From NCBI RefSeq assembly GCF_017254845.1, contig NZ_JAFKCU010000001.1, forward strand, positions 579,048 through 643,047: a stretch of DNA of 64,000 nucleotides, read 5' to 3'. The notes beneath the pieces are model-generated. The model did no database searches, was not told the DNA's origin, and saw nothing but the letters and a program-made list of their open reading frames with translations. Each line of letters starts with the position of its first letter. Positions within the stretch are counted from its first letter, which is position 1. The stretch is from Algoriphagus pacificus (GTDB taxonomy: Bacteria > Bacteroidota > Bacteroidia > Cytophagales > Cyclobacteriaceae). Made by a program: the position numbers and the translations under genes. Below are positions 24,417-33,223 of the stretch, one piece after another.

Positions 24417-25832
24417 TTAGGGCTTGGGATTTTCCTCCCGATATTGGGCGATGATCTTGGACATAGCCTTTTGCTTCTTCAGCTCTGGCATTAATTCGTA
24501 CAAAACCACGTGCCTATCGTAGGCCAAAGTTAATGCATTTTCCAAATATGAAAACGCTTCTTTGTAATTGGCCATTTTGATTTGAAAAACAACCATTCGA
24601 TAATAAAGCTCAGCTTCTTCCGGAAGCTCCTCAATTCCTTCTCGAATGACATCAATAGCTTCTTCAAATCTGTTTTGATCAAAGTAGATCAAGGATAAGT
24701 TGATATAAGTCTCTAAAATACCGGGTTCCAGATTGATAGCTTCTTCATAAGCTTCAGAACTGGCCTGTAAATTTCCTAGGTTAAACTCTGCATCTGCCAA
24801 TCCAACCCAATAATTCGGACTCTCTTTATTAAGGTTTAGGGCCTTTTTGAAATAGTGAATTGCCTCGAAAAATTTCTCTTTTTTTAACATACACATGCCT
24901 AATCCAAACCAGGCATCGTCGTATTCTTCATCCAGCTTTGCCGCTTTTTTGAAGTATTTGAAAGCTTCTTCAATTTTACCAAGCTTCTCATACGCAGCTC
25001 CCATGTAGCAGCAATTTTCAGCATTTGCTCCCTCACAATTGATGGTATTTTGATATGCCTCCAAGGCTAATTCGTATTGCTCGGTATTCATCAGGGCATT
25101 TCCCAGATTGAAATAAGCCGAAGCAAAAGAATCATCAATAATGATGGCATAATCATAGGCTTTTATAGCTTCTTCAAATCTGCCCAGTCTATTATAAACC
25201 ACCCCTAGATTATACCAGGCACCTGCACTGTAAGGATCTTGATCAATGAACTCCTGATAGAATTCAAGAATTTCGTCAAAGGAACCTTCCTCTTCAGTGA
25301 TCATCGCCAATTGAAACAAGGCATCCTCGTGATTGATACGAAGTTTAACGGCTTCTTTGAAATAATGAGAAGCTTTTATATTGTCATTTTTCGAACGATA
25401 AAGGTTGCCAAGAGAATAATAAACCTCTGCTTTATCCTCGGCAAGGGGCAGGAAATTTTCAAGAAGTTCGATTCCATCTTGCGGACTGCCAGCTAAAATA
25501 TGGGCATTGGCAAGTGCAAGAATGATATCTTCGTTATTTGGAGAAATATTGTTGATGTTTTCCAAAATGCTCAAGCCTTCTTCCAATTCATCATTGAAGA
25601 TCAGGCATTGTGCTTTTAGCAACTTTATTTCTACTGAAAAGGGGAATTTTTCAAGGGAAAATTCAGCAGCTCTCAATGCTTTTAGAAATTTCTGCTGATC
25701 GAAGTAAAACCGAATAATATCTTCAAGTTCTTCTTCTTCAAAGTACAAATCCAAATTGGATTTCAGGGAATTTTCAAACCGCTCTACCAGTTTTTTATCA
25801 TTTTCCCAATCGTGATCGTGATCTCCAGTCAT
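24417..25832 (-). CDS. cytoplasmic tetratricopeptide repeat protein
   Basis: A 471-residue protein made almost entirely of 34-residue TPR units, about ten to twelve of them, with repeated W/Y-x-x-LG and A/F-x-x-A patterns (for example AWYNLGVVYNRLGRFEEAI near residue 205). An acidic N-terminus with no signal peptide suggests the cytoplasm. TPR arrays mediate protein contacts, so it is probably a scaffold; nothing shows its partner. First gene of a two-gene unit with comA-like, preceded by a 143-base gap. Confidence 0.88.
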   Translation of the reverse strand: MTGDHDHDWENDKKLVERFENSLKSNLDLYFEEEELEDIIRFYFDQQKFLKALRAAEFSLEKFPFSVEIKLLKAQCLIFNDELEEGLSILENINNISPNNEDIILALANAHILAGSPQDGIELLENFLPLAEDKAEVYYSLGNLYRSKNDNIKASHYFKEAVKLRINHEDALFQLAMITEEEGSFDEILEFYQEFIDQDPYSAGAWYNLGVVYNRLGRFEEAIKAYDYAIIIDDSFASAYFNLGNALMNTEQYELALEAYQNTINCEGANAENCCYMGAAYEKLGKIEEAFKYFKKAAKLDEEYDDAWFGLGMCMLKKEKFFEAIHYFKKALNLNKESPNYWVGLADAEFNLGNLQASSEAYEEAINLEPGILETYINLSLIYFDQNRFEEAIDVIREGIEELPEEAELYYRMVVFQIKMANYKEAFSYLENALTLAYDRHVVLYELMPELKKQKAMSKIIAQYREENPKP

Positions 25833-25907
25833 TAGGATGAGTTAAGTTTATTTAAGATACCAAATAAATTGATCTCTCAAAATGCCGAATTGTTAATTTT
25901 TACAACA

Positions 25908-25926
25908 AATGATTGAAATAATCATT
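25908..25926. repeat. short perfect inverted repeat
   Basis: AATGATT-GAAAT-AATCATT, seven-base arms and a five-base spacer, in the 143-base gap between the epimerase gene end and the TPR gene start. It could be an operator of the TPR gene or chance in AT-rich DNA. Confidence 0.4.
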
Positions 25927-25975
25927 CAGGACTTTCGACATATTATCTAGCAAACGAATGCTTCAAAAAATAAGT

Positions 25976-26929
25976 TTATTTCGCCCAAGAAAAGGTTTCT
26001 TCTAAAGGGGTATACTCAAAGCCCAATAAATCCTGGATTTTCTTGTTTTCAAAAACAATATCCTGTTGCGAAATCATGGCCGTCTGCCTATTGAGCGGTG
26101 TTTTGGATAATCCTAGTCTTCTTGCTATTCCTATCCCAAACAATAAAATTTTCAGCATGAAATCTGAAACTGGTTTCGTCGGGGCTTTCTTATCAAAAGC
26201 CAGAGCCATTTTCTGAAAGAACTCCTGATATTTCATACTGCCTTGATTCAAAATGAATCGTTCTCCCCAAGCTCCCTTTTCAAACAGCCTCTTGATAATT
26301 TTGGCGGCATCGCGAACGTCCAAAAAATTGATACTTCCTAAAGGATAATGGCTCCTATTCTCTAAAACATGAGAATAAATTGCCGTGCTGCTTCTATCGT
26401 CTTTGATTTTTCCTAAAAGCACAGATGGATTGACAACGATCAAATCGAGACCTTCTTGCTCACCTCGCCAAACTTCTAGTTCGCCCCAATATTTCGAAGT
26501 ACCATATTTAGTATTCATGGGGGAGTCTACCCATTTATGATTTTCATCTACATGCCTAAGCTCCGGACTTCTTCCCAAAGCAGACACTGAACTGACATGA
26601 ATCAATTTCTTGACTCCGGAATAAAGCATGGCATTCACGAGATTAGCAGTTCCTTTTACATTGACTTCAAAGAGTTCTTCCTCATCTTTTTGAAGAAAAG
26701 AAACTTTACCGGCACAATGGATGACCAAATCGGTGCCTTCCATTGCCTCGTCAATTACATCCAGATCAGCAAGTGTCCCTTCATACCATTGAATCGGAAA
26801 ATCAACATCATCCAAAAGACGAGTGGAGGAATTGGCTCTTTTCAGTCCGTGAATTTCTCCGAACTGGGCGAATTCTCTAGCAACGTAGCTTCCTAAAAGT
26901 CCTGTGATCCCCGTGATAAAAATTTTCAC
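25976..26929 (-). CDS. NAD-dependent epimerase/dehydratase (extended SDR)
   Basis: A 317-residue extended short-chain dehydrogenase. It has a Rossmann motif GITGLLGSYVAREF (residues 7-20), the HCAGKVSF loop, HVSSVSALGR with the catalytic Ser, and YGTSKYWGE with the Tyr-x3-Lys pair. Substrate is unknown; related proteins act on nucleotide sugars or as dihydroflavonol-4-reductase-like enzymes. The start codon is GTG at 26929; the Rossmann strand begins directly after it, so a later start would break the fold. Last gene of the rfbC-ywqE-epimerase run, nine bases after the phosphatase gene. Confidence 0.88.
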   Translation of the reverse strand: MKIFITGITGLLGSYVAREFAQFGEIHGLKRANSSTRLLDDVDFPIQWYEGTLADLDVIDEAMEGTDLVIHCAGKVSFLQKDEEELFEVNVKGTANLVNAMLYSGVKKLIHVSSVSALGRSPELRHVDENHKWVDSPMNTKYGTSKYWGELEVWRGEQEGLDLIVVNPSVLLGKIKDDRSSTAIYSHVLENRSHYPLGSINFLDVRDAAKIIKRLFEKGAWGERFILNQGSMKYQEFFQKMALAFDKKAPTKPVSDFMLKILLFGIGIARRLGLSKTPLNRQTAMISQQDIVFENKKIQDLLGFEYTPLEETFSWAK

Positions 26930-26938
26930 CTGATGTGT

Positions 26939-27685
26939 TTATAGTCCTGTGTTTAGAATCTCTAGTTCCTTGATTCTTTCGTAAGATTTTGATCTTGGCA
27001 AAGTCTCCAACATGTCTAAATACCTAGGGTTGTGGCAGTCAGTTCCAAAAAACTTAACTAGTCCTCTTTCCAGAAGCATTTCGGCAAAATCTTTTACTTG
27101 TTTGGAATAAAACCCAGTCAAAGACAGAAGGTTTATCTGAAAATAAATTTGTCTGTCCACCAGATCTTCCAAGAGTTTTTTGTCTGGAATGAGATATTGG
27201 TATCGCTCTGGATGTGCAAAAATTGGTTTGTATCCGGCCATCTCCAGTTGGAAGAATGTTTCCAATAGCATTTGAGGTTTCGAGATAAACCCTGTTTCTA
27301 CGAGAATATAATTTGGTCCAAAAGTCAAAAGCTCTTCACCATTTTTTACTTTTTCCAGAAAAATCTCATCGAGATAATATTCCGCGGCAGCATCAATTTC
27401 AATCTCAATCCCTTCTTTCTTTATGGCATTTCGCAAGTCCGCTAGACCCATATTTATAATCTCAGGAGTATTTCTATAATACTCCGACATAATATGTGGG
27501 GTAGTGATAATTTTCCTCAGTCCAAAATCCGAGAGCCTTTTAATCAGGCCCAAAGATTCCTCCATGGTCTTAGAACCATCATCAATTCCTGGAATCAAAT
27601 GCGAATGCATATCAACTTGCATCCAGCTAAGATCCAACTCTTCGTATACGACTTCCTTTTTTTTGAATAAATCAAAAATTCCCAT
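26939..27685 (-). CDS. YwqE/CpsB-type PHP-domain tyrosine phosphatase
   Basis: A 248-residue PHP-fold metal-dependent phosphatase of the CpsB/YwqE family, which dephosphorylates bacterial tyrosine kinases that control exopolysaccharide export. Metal ligands are visible in MHSHLIPGIDDGSKTMEESL, ITTPHIMSEYY, FAHPERYQYL and FGTDCHN. No tyrosine kinase (Wzc-like) is in the window. Its ATG shares one base with the rfbC stop (TAATG), so the two are translationally coupled. Confidence 0.9.
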   Translation of the reverse strand: MGIFDLFKKKEVVYEELDLSWMQVDMHSHLIPGIDDGSKTMEESLGLIKRLSDFGLRKIITTPHIMSEYYRNTPEIINMGLADLRNAIKKEGIEIEIDAAAEYYLDEIFLEKVKNGEELLTFGPNYILVETGFISKPQMLLETFFQLEMAGYKPIFAHPERYQYLIPDKKLLEDLVDRQIYFQINLLSLTGFYSKQVKDFAEMLLERGLVKFFGTDCHNPRYLDMLETLPRSKSYERIKELEILNTGL

Positions 27686-28239
27686 TACAATCCTCCTTCA
27701 CTAGTTGCTTTAAACTCTTCTAAATTCTGCCATTTTTGGTCCTTTTCTGAGATAATCGGATTATTTACCATCCAATCAATTCCCAGGTTTGGATCATTCC
27801 AAAGGATTCCTCCTTCACTTTCTTTATTGTAATAATTGGTGCATTTGTACACGAAAATTGCATCCTCCAAAACAGAAAATCCATGTGCAAAACCTGTGGG
27901 CACATATAATAGATTATGTTGCTCCGAATCCAAAATCGTAGAATAGAAAGACCCGAATGTTTCAGAATCCTTTCTCAGATCTACTATCACATCCAAAACT
28001 TTACCCTTGACGACTCTGACTAATTTTGCCTGAGCATATGGTGCTCTTTGAAAATGAAGCCCCCTTACTGTGCCCTTTTGGGAATAAGACTGGTTATCCT
28101 GTATCCAAGTTTCATGAATCCCCTCTTTTTCTAACCAATCCGCTCTAAACGATTCCAAAAAATAACCACGTTGATCATTGAAAACTTTTGGAAATATCTC
28201 TAAAACTCCGGCTAGGGGTGTTTTTTTAATTTCGGCCAT
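27685..28239 (-). CDS. rfbC: dTDP-4-dehydrorhamnose 3,5-epimerase
   Basis: Epimerises dTDP-4-keto-6-deoxyglucose at C3 and C5 in dTDP-L-rhamnose synthesis. A 184-residue cupin with GYFLESFRADWL, VRGLHFQRAPYAQAKLVRVV (catalytic His and the KLV loop), VIVDLRKDSETFG and YVPTGFAHGFSVL. All are typical of RfbC/RmlC. The other rml genes are absent here. Leads a three-gene unit with the YwqE-type phosphatase and the epimerase; divergent from hflX across 148 bases. Confidence 0.94.
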   Translation of the reverse strand: MAEIKKTPLAGVLEIFPKVFNDQRGYFLESFRADWLEKEGIHETWIQDNQSYSQKGTVRGLHFQRAPYAQAKLVRVVKGKVLDVIVDLRKDSETFGSFYSTILDSEQHNLLYVPTGFAHGFSVLEDAIFVYKCTNYYNKESEGGILWNDPNLGIDWMVNNPIISEKDQKWQNLEEFKATSEGGL

Positions 28240-28331
28240 GGGTGACTAACTGTTCGGCTTTTATATAGTAAAATAACCAAGGTGAAACTGAGTATCCTAA
28301 TCAATTGTAAGGAAATATGCCGAACTTTGTA

Positions 28332-28339
28332 CAAAAGTA
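28332..28339 (-). promoter_or_regulatory. candidate -7 promoter element of rfbC
   Basis: On the minus strand this reads TACTTTTG, an exact TAnnTTTG match, about 93 bases upstream of the rfbC ATG. No -33 partner is evident. Confidence 0.3.
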
Positions 28340-28387
28340 AGGAGAAGACGGAAAAATTCTGATTTTCAGGCATAGTTTCACTTAAAA

Positions 28388-29701
28388 ATGAAACTAAATG
28401 CACGCAGTCTTCATTTTATTCCTAGACAATCGCAATACATGGGGAAATTTTCAAAAAAACTTCAAAAATTATACGATACAGCACCAAAAGTTGATACTGC
28501 AGTATTAGTGAGTATCATCAGACAAGGTCAGAGTGAAATAGAGACTCAGGAGCATCTGGACGAACTTGCATTTTTGACAGAAACTTTGGGGGCAAAAACA
28601 GTATATCGCTTTACTCAAAAAATGGAAAAACCGGATATCAAAACCTTTATTGGTTCTGGTAAGCTGGAAGAGATCCAATCATACATCGAGCATTTTGAAG
28701 TAGATATGGTCATTTTTGATGATGACCTTTCACCTTCACAAATGAGGAATCTAGAAAATGAGCTCAAAATAAAAATCTATGACAGGTCTCTTTTGATACT
28801 GGATATATTTTTAAACAGAGCTCAAACTGCTCAGGCCAAAACTCAGGTAGAGCTTGCAAGATTTCAATATCTTTTACCTCGTTTGACAAGAATGTGGACT
28901 CACTTAGAGCGTCAACGAGGTGGTACCAGTACACGTGGTGGAGCGGGTGAAAAAGAAATCGAAACAGATAAACGGGATATCCGAAACAAAATCTCTTTGT
29001 TGAAAGAAAAGCTTAGGGATATCGAAAAACAAGGCCTTACCCAAAGAAAAGGGAGAAAGGGAATTGTCAGAGTTGCATTGGTAGGATACACTAACGTAGG
29101 AAAAAGTACGCTGATGAATCTGATCACCAAGACAGATATACTCGCTGAAAACAAATTGTTTGCTACGGTAGATTCTACTGTCAGAAAAGTGGTTTTAGAA
29201 AACGTCCCGTTTTTACTTTCAGATACCGTAGGTTTTATCCGGAAATTACCGACACACCTCATCGAATCCTTTAAGTCTACACTTGATGAGATCCGAGAGG
29301 CAGATCTTTTAATACATGTCGTAGATATTTCACATCCCAATTTCGAAGATCATATTGCCGTGGTCACTCAGACCCTTCAGGAAATCAAGGCTGGAGACAA
29401 GCCAATACTATTGGTATTCAACAAAATTGACTTAGTTGAACAGATGCCTGATGAAGAGGGAATCATGAATATGACCGAATTAGAGCTAGAAGAATCAAAT
29501 TATCTTGATTTCCCTTCACTTTCGGATGCCTATGAAAAAAAGACTGGGATCAAGCCGGTTTTCATGGCAGCTTCTTCAGGACTTCATGTGGAAGAATTCA
29601 GACATGCTTTGGTTCAGGAAGTGAAAAAAGCGCATAAAAAAATCTACCCCCATTACTTAGAAAATGAAGTTGTTGACTGGGAAATGAAAGATTTGGAATA
29701 G
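28388..29701 (+). CDS. hflX: ribosome-associated GTPase HflX
   Basis: GTPase that binds and splits stalled or idle 50S/70S ribosomes, often under stress. N-terminal HflX domain (about residues 35-225, with TFIGSGKLEEI and LSPSQMRNLE, then RGGTSTRGGAGEKEIETDKR). The G domain has GYTNVGKST (233-241, G1), DTVGFI (G3) and NKIDL (G4). Length 437. The first 17 residues (before MGKFSKKLQK, ATG at 28439) are of doubtful conservation and the shorter start is possible. Monocistronic, divergent from rfbC. Confidence 0.95.
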   Translation: MKLNARSLHFIPRQSQYMGKFSKKLQKLYDTAPKVDTAVLVSIIRQGQSEIETQEHLDELAFLTETLGAKTVYRFTQKMEKPDIKTFIGSGKLEEIQSYIEHFEVDMVIFDDDLSPSQMRNLENELKIKIYDRSLLILDIFLNRAQTAQAKTQVELARFQYLLPRLTRMWTHLERQRGGTSTRGGAGEKEIETDKRDIRNKISLLKEKLRDIEKQGLTQRKGRKGIVRVALVGYTNVGKSTLMNLITKTDILAENKLFATVDSTVRKVVLENVPFLLSDTVGFIRKLPTHLIESFKSTLDEIREADLLIHVVDISHPNFEDHIAVVTQTLQEIKAGDKPILLVFNKIDLVEQMPDEEGIMNMTELELEESNYLDFPSLSDAYEKKTGIKPVFMAASSGLHVEEFRHALVQEVKKAHKKIYPHYLENEVVDWEMKDLE

Positions 29702-29779
29702 ATTCATGAAACATTTTTGATAGAATCAATTCCCTTAAAACTTTTACTTTAGTCAAGTACTTTAGCTTTCACCTGATTT

Positions 29780-30847
29780 ATGGATAGCATATCCTTTGAA
29801 TATGAGCGCTTTTTTGATTTAACTCCAGATTTGCTTTGCATCGCTGGATTTGATGGCTATTTCAAAAAAATAAATGCTGCTGTTTCCAATACCTTGGGAT
29901 ACAGCATGGAAGAGCTTTATTCTCGACCCATCAATGATTTTGTTTATGATGAGGATAAACAAATCACATCCGAGGTTAGAAACGAGCTCTTTAAGTTGAA
30001 GCCGCTGCAAAATTTTGAAAATAGATATGTATGTAAGTCAGGGGAAATAGTTTGGCTTTCTTGGACCTCTCAACCAATTGAAGATAAAAAACTGGTATTT
30101 GCTATAGCCAAAAACATCACGCATAAAAAGCGCATTGAGGCTGAGAGGAATTCATTTTTGGAGAATGTAAACAGGGTCAATCAAAACCTGAAACAATTGA
30201 CTTTTACAACCTCACATGATTTGAGGTCTCCTGTTAATAATCTTCTGTCAATTATGCAATTGATAGATTTTCAATCTATTCAAGATTCAGAAACTGCTGA
30301 ACTTTTGGATTTATTGAAATATGGAATTGTGAACTTGAAAAGTACTCTAAATGAATTTTTAGAAAATCTAAAACATACTGAGACAGAGGGTGCAAAAAAA
30401 GAAACCATAAATCTACAGTCAGTACTTGACCATGTCACTCATTCTATCAAAACGTTGATTTTAACCTCTCAGGCAAAAATTGAGTCTGATTTTTCAACAT
30501 TCAGTGAGGTTAAATTCAATAAGGCTTACATGGAAAGTATTTATTTAAACTTTATCAGCAATTCAATTAAATATTCGAAACCGGGAGTCCCTCCTCGTAT
30601 TAAATTTTTGACGCAAATTAATGGGAAAAAGCGACAGCTTATTGTAGAGGATAATGGAATCGGACTCGATTCAGAAGATTTAGAAGACAAGATTTTTGGA
30701 TTGGGAGAAAAAACAGCTGAAAATCCTGAAAGTCAAGGTGTGGGACTCTATTTGGTCTATTCTCATATCACTGCTATGGGTGGAAAAATCTCTGTAGAAA
30801 GTAAGATTAATGAGGGCACCAAGTTCATTATCACTTTTAAGAATTAA
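29780..30847 (+). CDS. PAS-domain sensor histidine kinase, no adjacent regulator
   Basis: A 355-residue soluble kinase: PAS/PAC sensor at about residues 8-120 (FDLTPDLLCIAGFDGYFKKIN), a short coil, a HisKA-like dimerisation helix with the phospho-acceptor His146 in TSHDLRSPVNN, and a HATPase domain with NFISNSIKYSK (N box), VEDNGIGLD (G1) and GVGLYLVYSHI (G2). No membrane segment, so it senses an internal signal. There is no response regulator beside it, so it is an orphan. Downstream genes at 30857 and 31257 are close enough to be co-transcribed. Two TACTTTAG boxes lie just upstream. Confidence 0.93.
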   Translation: MDSISFEYERFFDLTPDLLCIAGFDGYFKKINAAVSNTLGYSMEELYSRPINDFVYDEDKQITSEVRNELFKLKPLQNFENRYVCKSGEIVWLSWTSQPIEDKKLVFAIAKNITHKKRIEAERNSFLENVNRVNQNLKQLTFTTSHDLRSPVNNLLSIMQLIDFQSIQDSETAELLDLLKYGIVNLKSTLNEFLENLKHTETEGAKKETINLQSVLDHVTHSIKTLILTSQAKIESDFSTFSEVKFNKAYMESIYLNFISNSIKYSKPGVPPRIKFLTQINGKKRQLIVEDNGIGLDSEDLEDKIFGLGEKTAENPESQGVGLYLVYSHITAMGGKISVESKINEGTKFIITFKN

Positions 30848-30856
30848 TGGATTGGT

Positions 30857-31192
30857 ATGAATTACAACGGAAAAAAATTTAGGCCTATTAGCAATACTGC
30901 AAATGGGGAAACCTCTGAGGAAACACTATTCATTTACAAACAGGATGGAAAAATCCTTAGCTGTGAGTATTCTGGTGGTAAAATAGTAAAGGGGCATTTG
31001 ATTGGGATTGTGAATGATGCCGGAGAAATCGACATGCGGTACCATCAAGTAAATATCTCGGGTGAACTGATGACTGGAATATGTAAATCCATACCGGAAA
31101 TCATGAAAAATGAAAAAATCCGCCTCCATGAAACCTGGCAATGGACTTCGGGAGACGGATCAAATGGGGAATCCATTTTAGAAGAGATTTAA
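30857..31192 (+). CDS. small conserved protein, often mislabelled N-acetylglutamate synthase
   Basis: A 111-residue protein of beta-strand character with no GNAT acetyltransferase motif. It has repeated patterns such as KIVKGHLIGIVNDAGEIDMR and a highly polar C-terminus with LHETWQWTSGDGSNG. Relatives in Bacteroidota are commonly labelled N-acetylglutamate synthase (my recollection), but length and motifs do not support that enzyme. It starts nine bases after the histidine kinase stop, suggesting co-expression. Function unknown. Confidence 0.75.
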   Translation: MNYNGKKFRPISNTANGETSEETLFIYKQDGKILSCEYSGGKIVKGHLIGIVNDAGEIDMRYHQVNISGELMTGICKSIPEIMKNEKIRLHETWQWTSGDGSNGESILEEI

Positions 31193-31256
31193 TTTTCACT
31201 TACTTAAAATGAATAGAATTCTCATAAAAGTGTAATTTCATTTTAAACGAAATATT

Positions 31257-31616
31257 ATGTCATTAGCCGCCGATATCCTCATAGCAATTATTGCTGCCCT
31301 GCATCTATATTTTTTATACTTCGAAATGTTTGCCTGGGAAACTATCGGTAAAAAAACCTTTAAATCATTACCCGCAGAGTTATTTCCAAAGACCAAAGGG
31401 CTGGCTGCAAATCAGGGACTTTATAATGGATTTTTGGTAGCAGGTTTGGTTTGGTCTTTATTAATTGAGGACCCAAAGTGGTCATTTTATGTAGCAATTT
31501 TCTTTTTGGGTTGTGTTTTAGTCGCAGGTGTTTTTGGAGCTTTGACGGCAAGTAAAAAAATCTTCTGGGTGCAGGGTTTACCAGCGCTAATCGCCTTGGT
31601 ATTGTTGCATTTTTAA
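31257..31616 (+). CDS. DUF1304 family membrane protein
   Basis: A 119-residue protein with four hydrophobic segments (about 4-22, 53-70, 75-95 and 100-118). It has the family-like opening HLYFLYFEMFAWETIGKKTF and NQGLYNGFLVAGLVWSL. DUF1304 proteins are small four-helix inner-membrane proteins of unknown function. Sits 64 bases after the preceding small gene and converges with the AAA+ gene. Confidence 0.88.
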   Translation: MSLAADILIAIIAALHLYFLYFEMFAWETIGKKTFKSLPAELFPKTKGLAANQGLYNGFLVAGLVWSLLIEDPKWSFYVAIFFLGCVLVAGVFGALTASKKIFWVQGLPALIALVLLHF

Positions 31617-31637
31617 ATAATCCCTTTTAAAACAAAA

Positions 31638-31690
31638 GGCGCAAAGTTCATCTAAATAAACTTTGCGCCCTCTGCGTCTCTGCGGTTTTA
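31638..31690 (-). terminator. terminator hairpin with a repeat-like tail
   Basis: Perfect 11-base stem GGCGCAAAGTT (31638-31648) / AACTTTGCGCC (31659-31669). On the minus strand it is followed by TTTTGTTTT, so it ends the AAA+ gene, whose stop is at 31695. The stretch next to it (CTCTGCGTCTCTGCGG) resembles a word repeated between genes in many Bacteroidota, so the terminator may have been built from a dispersed repeat. Confidence 0.75.
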
Positions 31691-31694
31691 AGCC

Positions 31695-33218
31695 TTATAG
31701 ATCATCCTCCTCAAAATCGTCATCATCCCCTGGTCCCATATCAAACATGGAGCTAAAGAGATCTTTGAATTTCAAGCCTGTATCTAGCATTTTTTTACTC
31801 AACTGGCTATACTCAGCTAAACCATGAAGCGCAAATTCCATAAAGAATTCCTTTTCTTTCTCTGGTAAGTCTTTTACGAGTTGAGTGACTACATCTTCTA
31901 GCCCGGGAACAGACTGAAGTGCTATTTTGTAGTCTTTATCTGATTGAGAAGCCAAAATATCCAGCTCATTTCCCTCTCCAAACCATGCCAAAGGAATCAC
32001 ATAAGGATTCCCTTCTTTGGATTTTTTCTTTTGCTCTGGTGAAGGGAAATAGTTCACAAACTGTGAACGAATCGCTTTACCAATCAAGCTGTAGGCTACA
32101 ATTCCGGCTCCTTCTTGTTCACCTTCATATACCAATTCAACTTTTCCGGTAATTGCAGGAATCACTCCAATCAAATCTGCGATTCTTACCATGGTATTGC
32201 TTTCACCATTTCTGTACATTCTTCTCTCCGCTGCAGAAATCAGGTTTTCATAGGCTGAAATAGTCAATCTCGCAGAAACTCCACTTTTCTCATCCACAAA
32301 TTCAGAAGCTCTTGCTTCAATAGCTATCTGCTCAATTAAATCTTTCATCAACTCAGGTACATAGATATTTTCTACAGGCTTTCCTTTAAGATTTGCCTCC
32401 TGAGCAGTAATTCTTCTACCGATCTTGATGGATTTCGGATAGTGAGTAATAATCTGACTTTCAATTCTGTCTTTCAAAGGAGTTACGATACTACCCCGAT
32501 TGGTATAATCTTCCGGATTGGCAGTGAAAACAAATTGAATATCCAACGGCAATCTCAATTTGAAACCACGGATCTGAATATCACCTTCCTGCAAAATATT
32601 GAAAAGCGCTACCTGAATTCTTGCTTGAAGATCCGGCAATTCGTTGATCACAAAAATGGAGCGATGGGAACGAGGAACTAATCCATAATGAATTACTCGC
32701 TCATCATTGTAGCTCAATTTCATCGTTGCTGCTTTAATAGGATCCACATCACCGATCAAATCTGCTACAGAAACATCTGGAGTCGCTAATTTTTCAGTAA
32801 ACCTGTCATCCCTGTGCCACCATCCAATAGGGGTGTCATCACCTTTTTCTTCAATCAGATCTTTAGCAAAAGTGGTCAAAGGCTGCAATGGGTCATCATT
32901 CAATTCTGAGCCAAATACTACAGGCACGTATTCATCCAGCAATTGAGTCATCATTCTGGCAATCCTTGTTTTTGCTTGCCCACGTAGACCCAACAAATTG
33001 ATATTATGACGAGAGAGAATTGCTCTTTCGATATCTGGAATTACAGTATCCTCGTACCCCCAAATCCCTTCGAAAACATCCTCTTTTCTCTTGATTTTTA
33101 AAATCAGATTGTCGCGAAGTTCTTCTTTGATAGATTTTGGTTCGTAACCAGCAGCTTTCAGCTGTCCTAAATTTTTTATTTGGGTGAGTTCTTTTGGTGT
33201 CAGTTTTTGGTAGTCCAT
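31695..33218 (-). CDS. BchI/ChlI-like AAA+ ATPase (MoxR-type)
   Basis: A 507-residue AAA+ protein resembling the magnesium-chelatase I subunit. Walker A is GLRGQAKT (residues 77-84); a Walker B-like region FVINELPDLQARIQVALFNI is followed by the helix-2 insert QEGDIQIRGFKLRLPLDIQF and the sensor-1 TANPEDY. The C-terminus is acidic (MGPGDDDDFEEDDL). No chelatase H subunit or porphyrin gene is present, and the species group does not make chlorophyll, so chlorophyll synthesis is unlikely. It follows the VWA gene by five bases, making a two-gene AAA+/VWA unit. Confidence 0.88.
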   Translation of the reverse strand: MDYQKLTPKELTQIKNLGQLKAAGYEPKSIKEELRDNLILKIKRKEDVFEGIWGYEDTVIPDIERAILSRHNINLLGLRGQAKTRIARMMTQLLDEYVPVVFGSELNDDPLQPLTTFAKDLIEEKGDDTPIGWWHRDDRFTEKLATPDVSVADLIGDVDPIKAATMKLSYNDERVIHYGLVPRSHRSIFVINELPDLQARIQVALFNILQEGDIQIRGFKLRLPLDIQFVFTANPEDYTNRGSIVTPLKDRIESQIITHYPKSIKIGRRITAQEANLKGKPVENIYVPELMKDLIEQIAIEARASEFVDEKSGVSARLTISAYENLISAAERRMYRNGESNTMVRIADLIGVIPAITGKVELVYEGEQEGAGIVAYSLIGKAIRSQFVNYFPSPEQKKKSKEGNPYVIPLAWFGEGNELDILASQSDKDYKIALQSVPGLEDVVTQLVKDLPEKEKEFFMEFALHGLAEYSQLSKKMLDTGLKFKDLFSSMFDMGPGDDDDFEEDDL

Positions 33219-33223
33219 ATTGC

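Noticed and set aside
25976-28239. Capsule or O-antigen island
   Set aside because: No glycosyltransferase, flippase or polymerase is present on either side.
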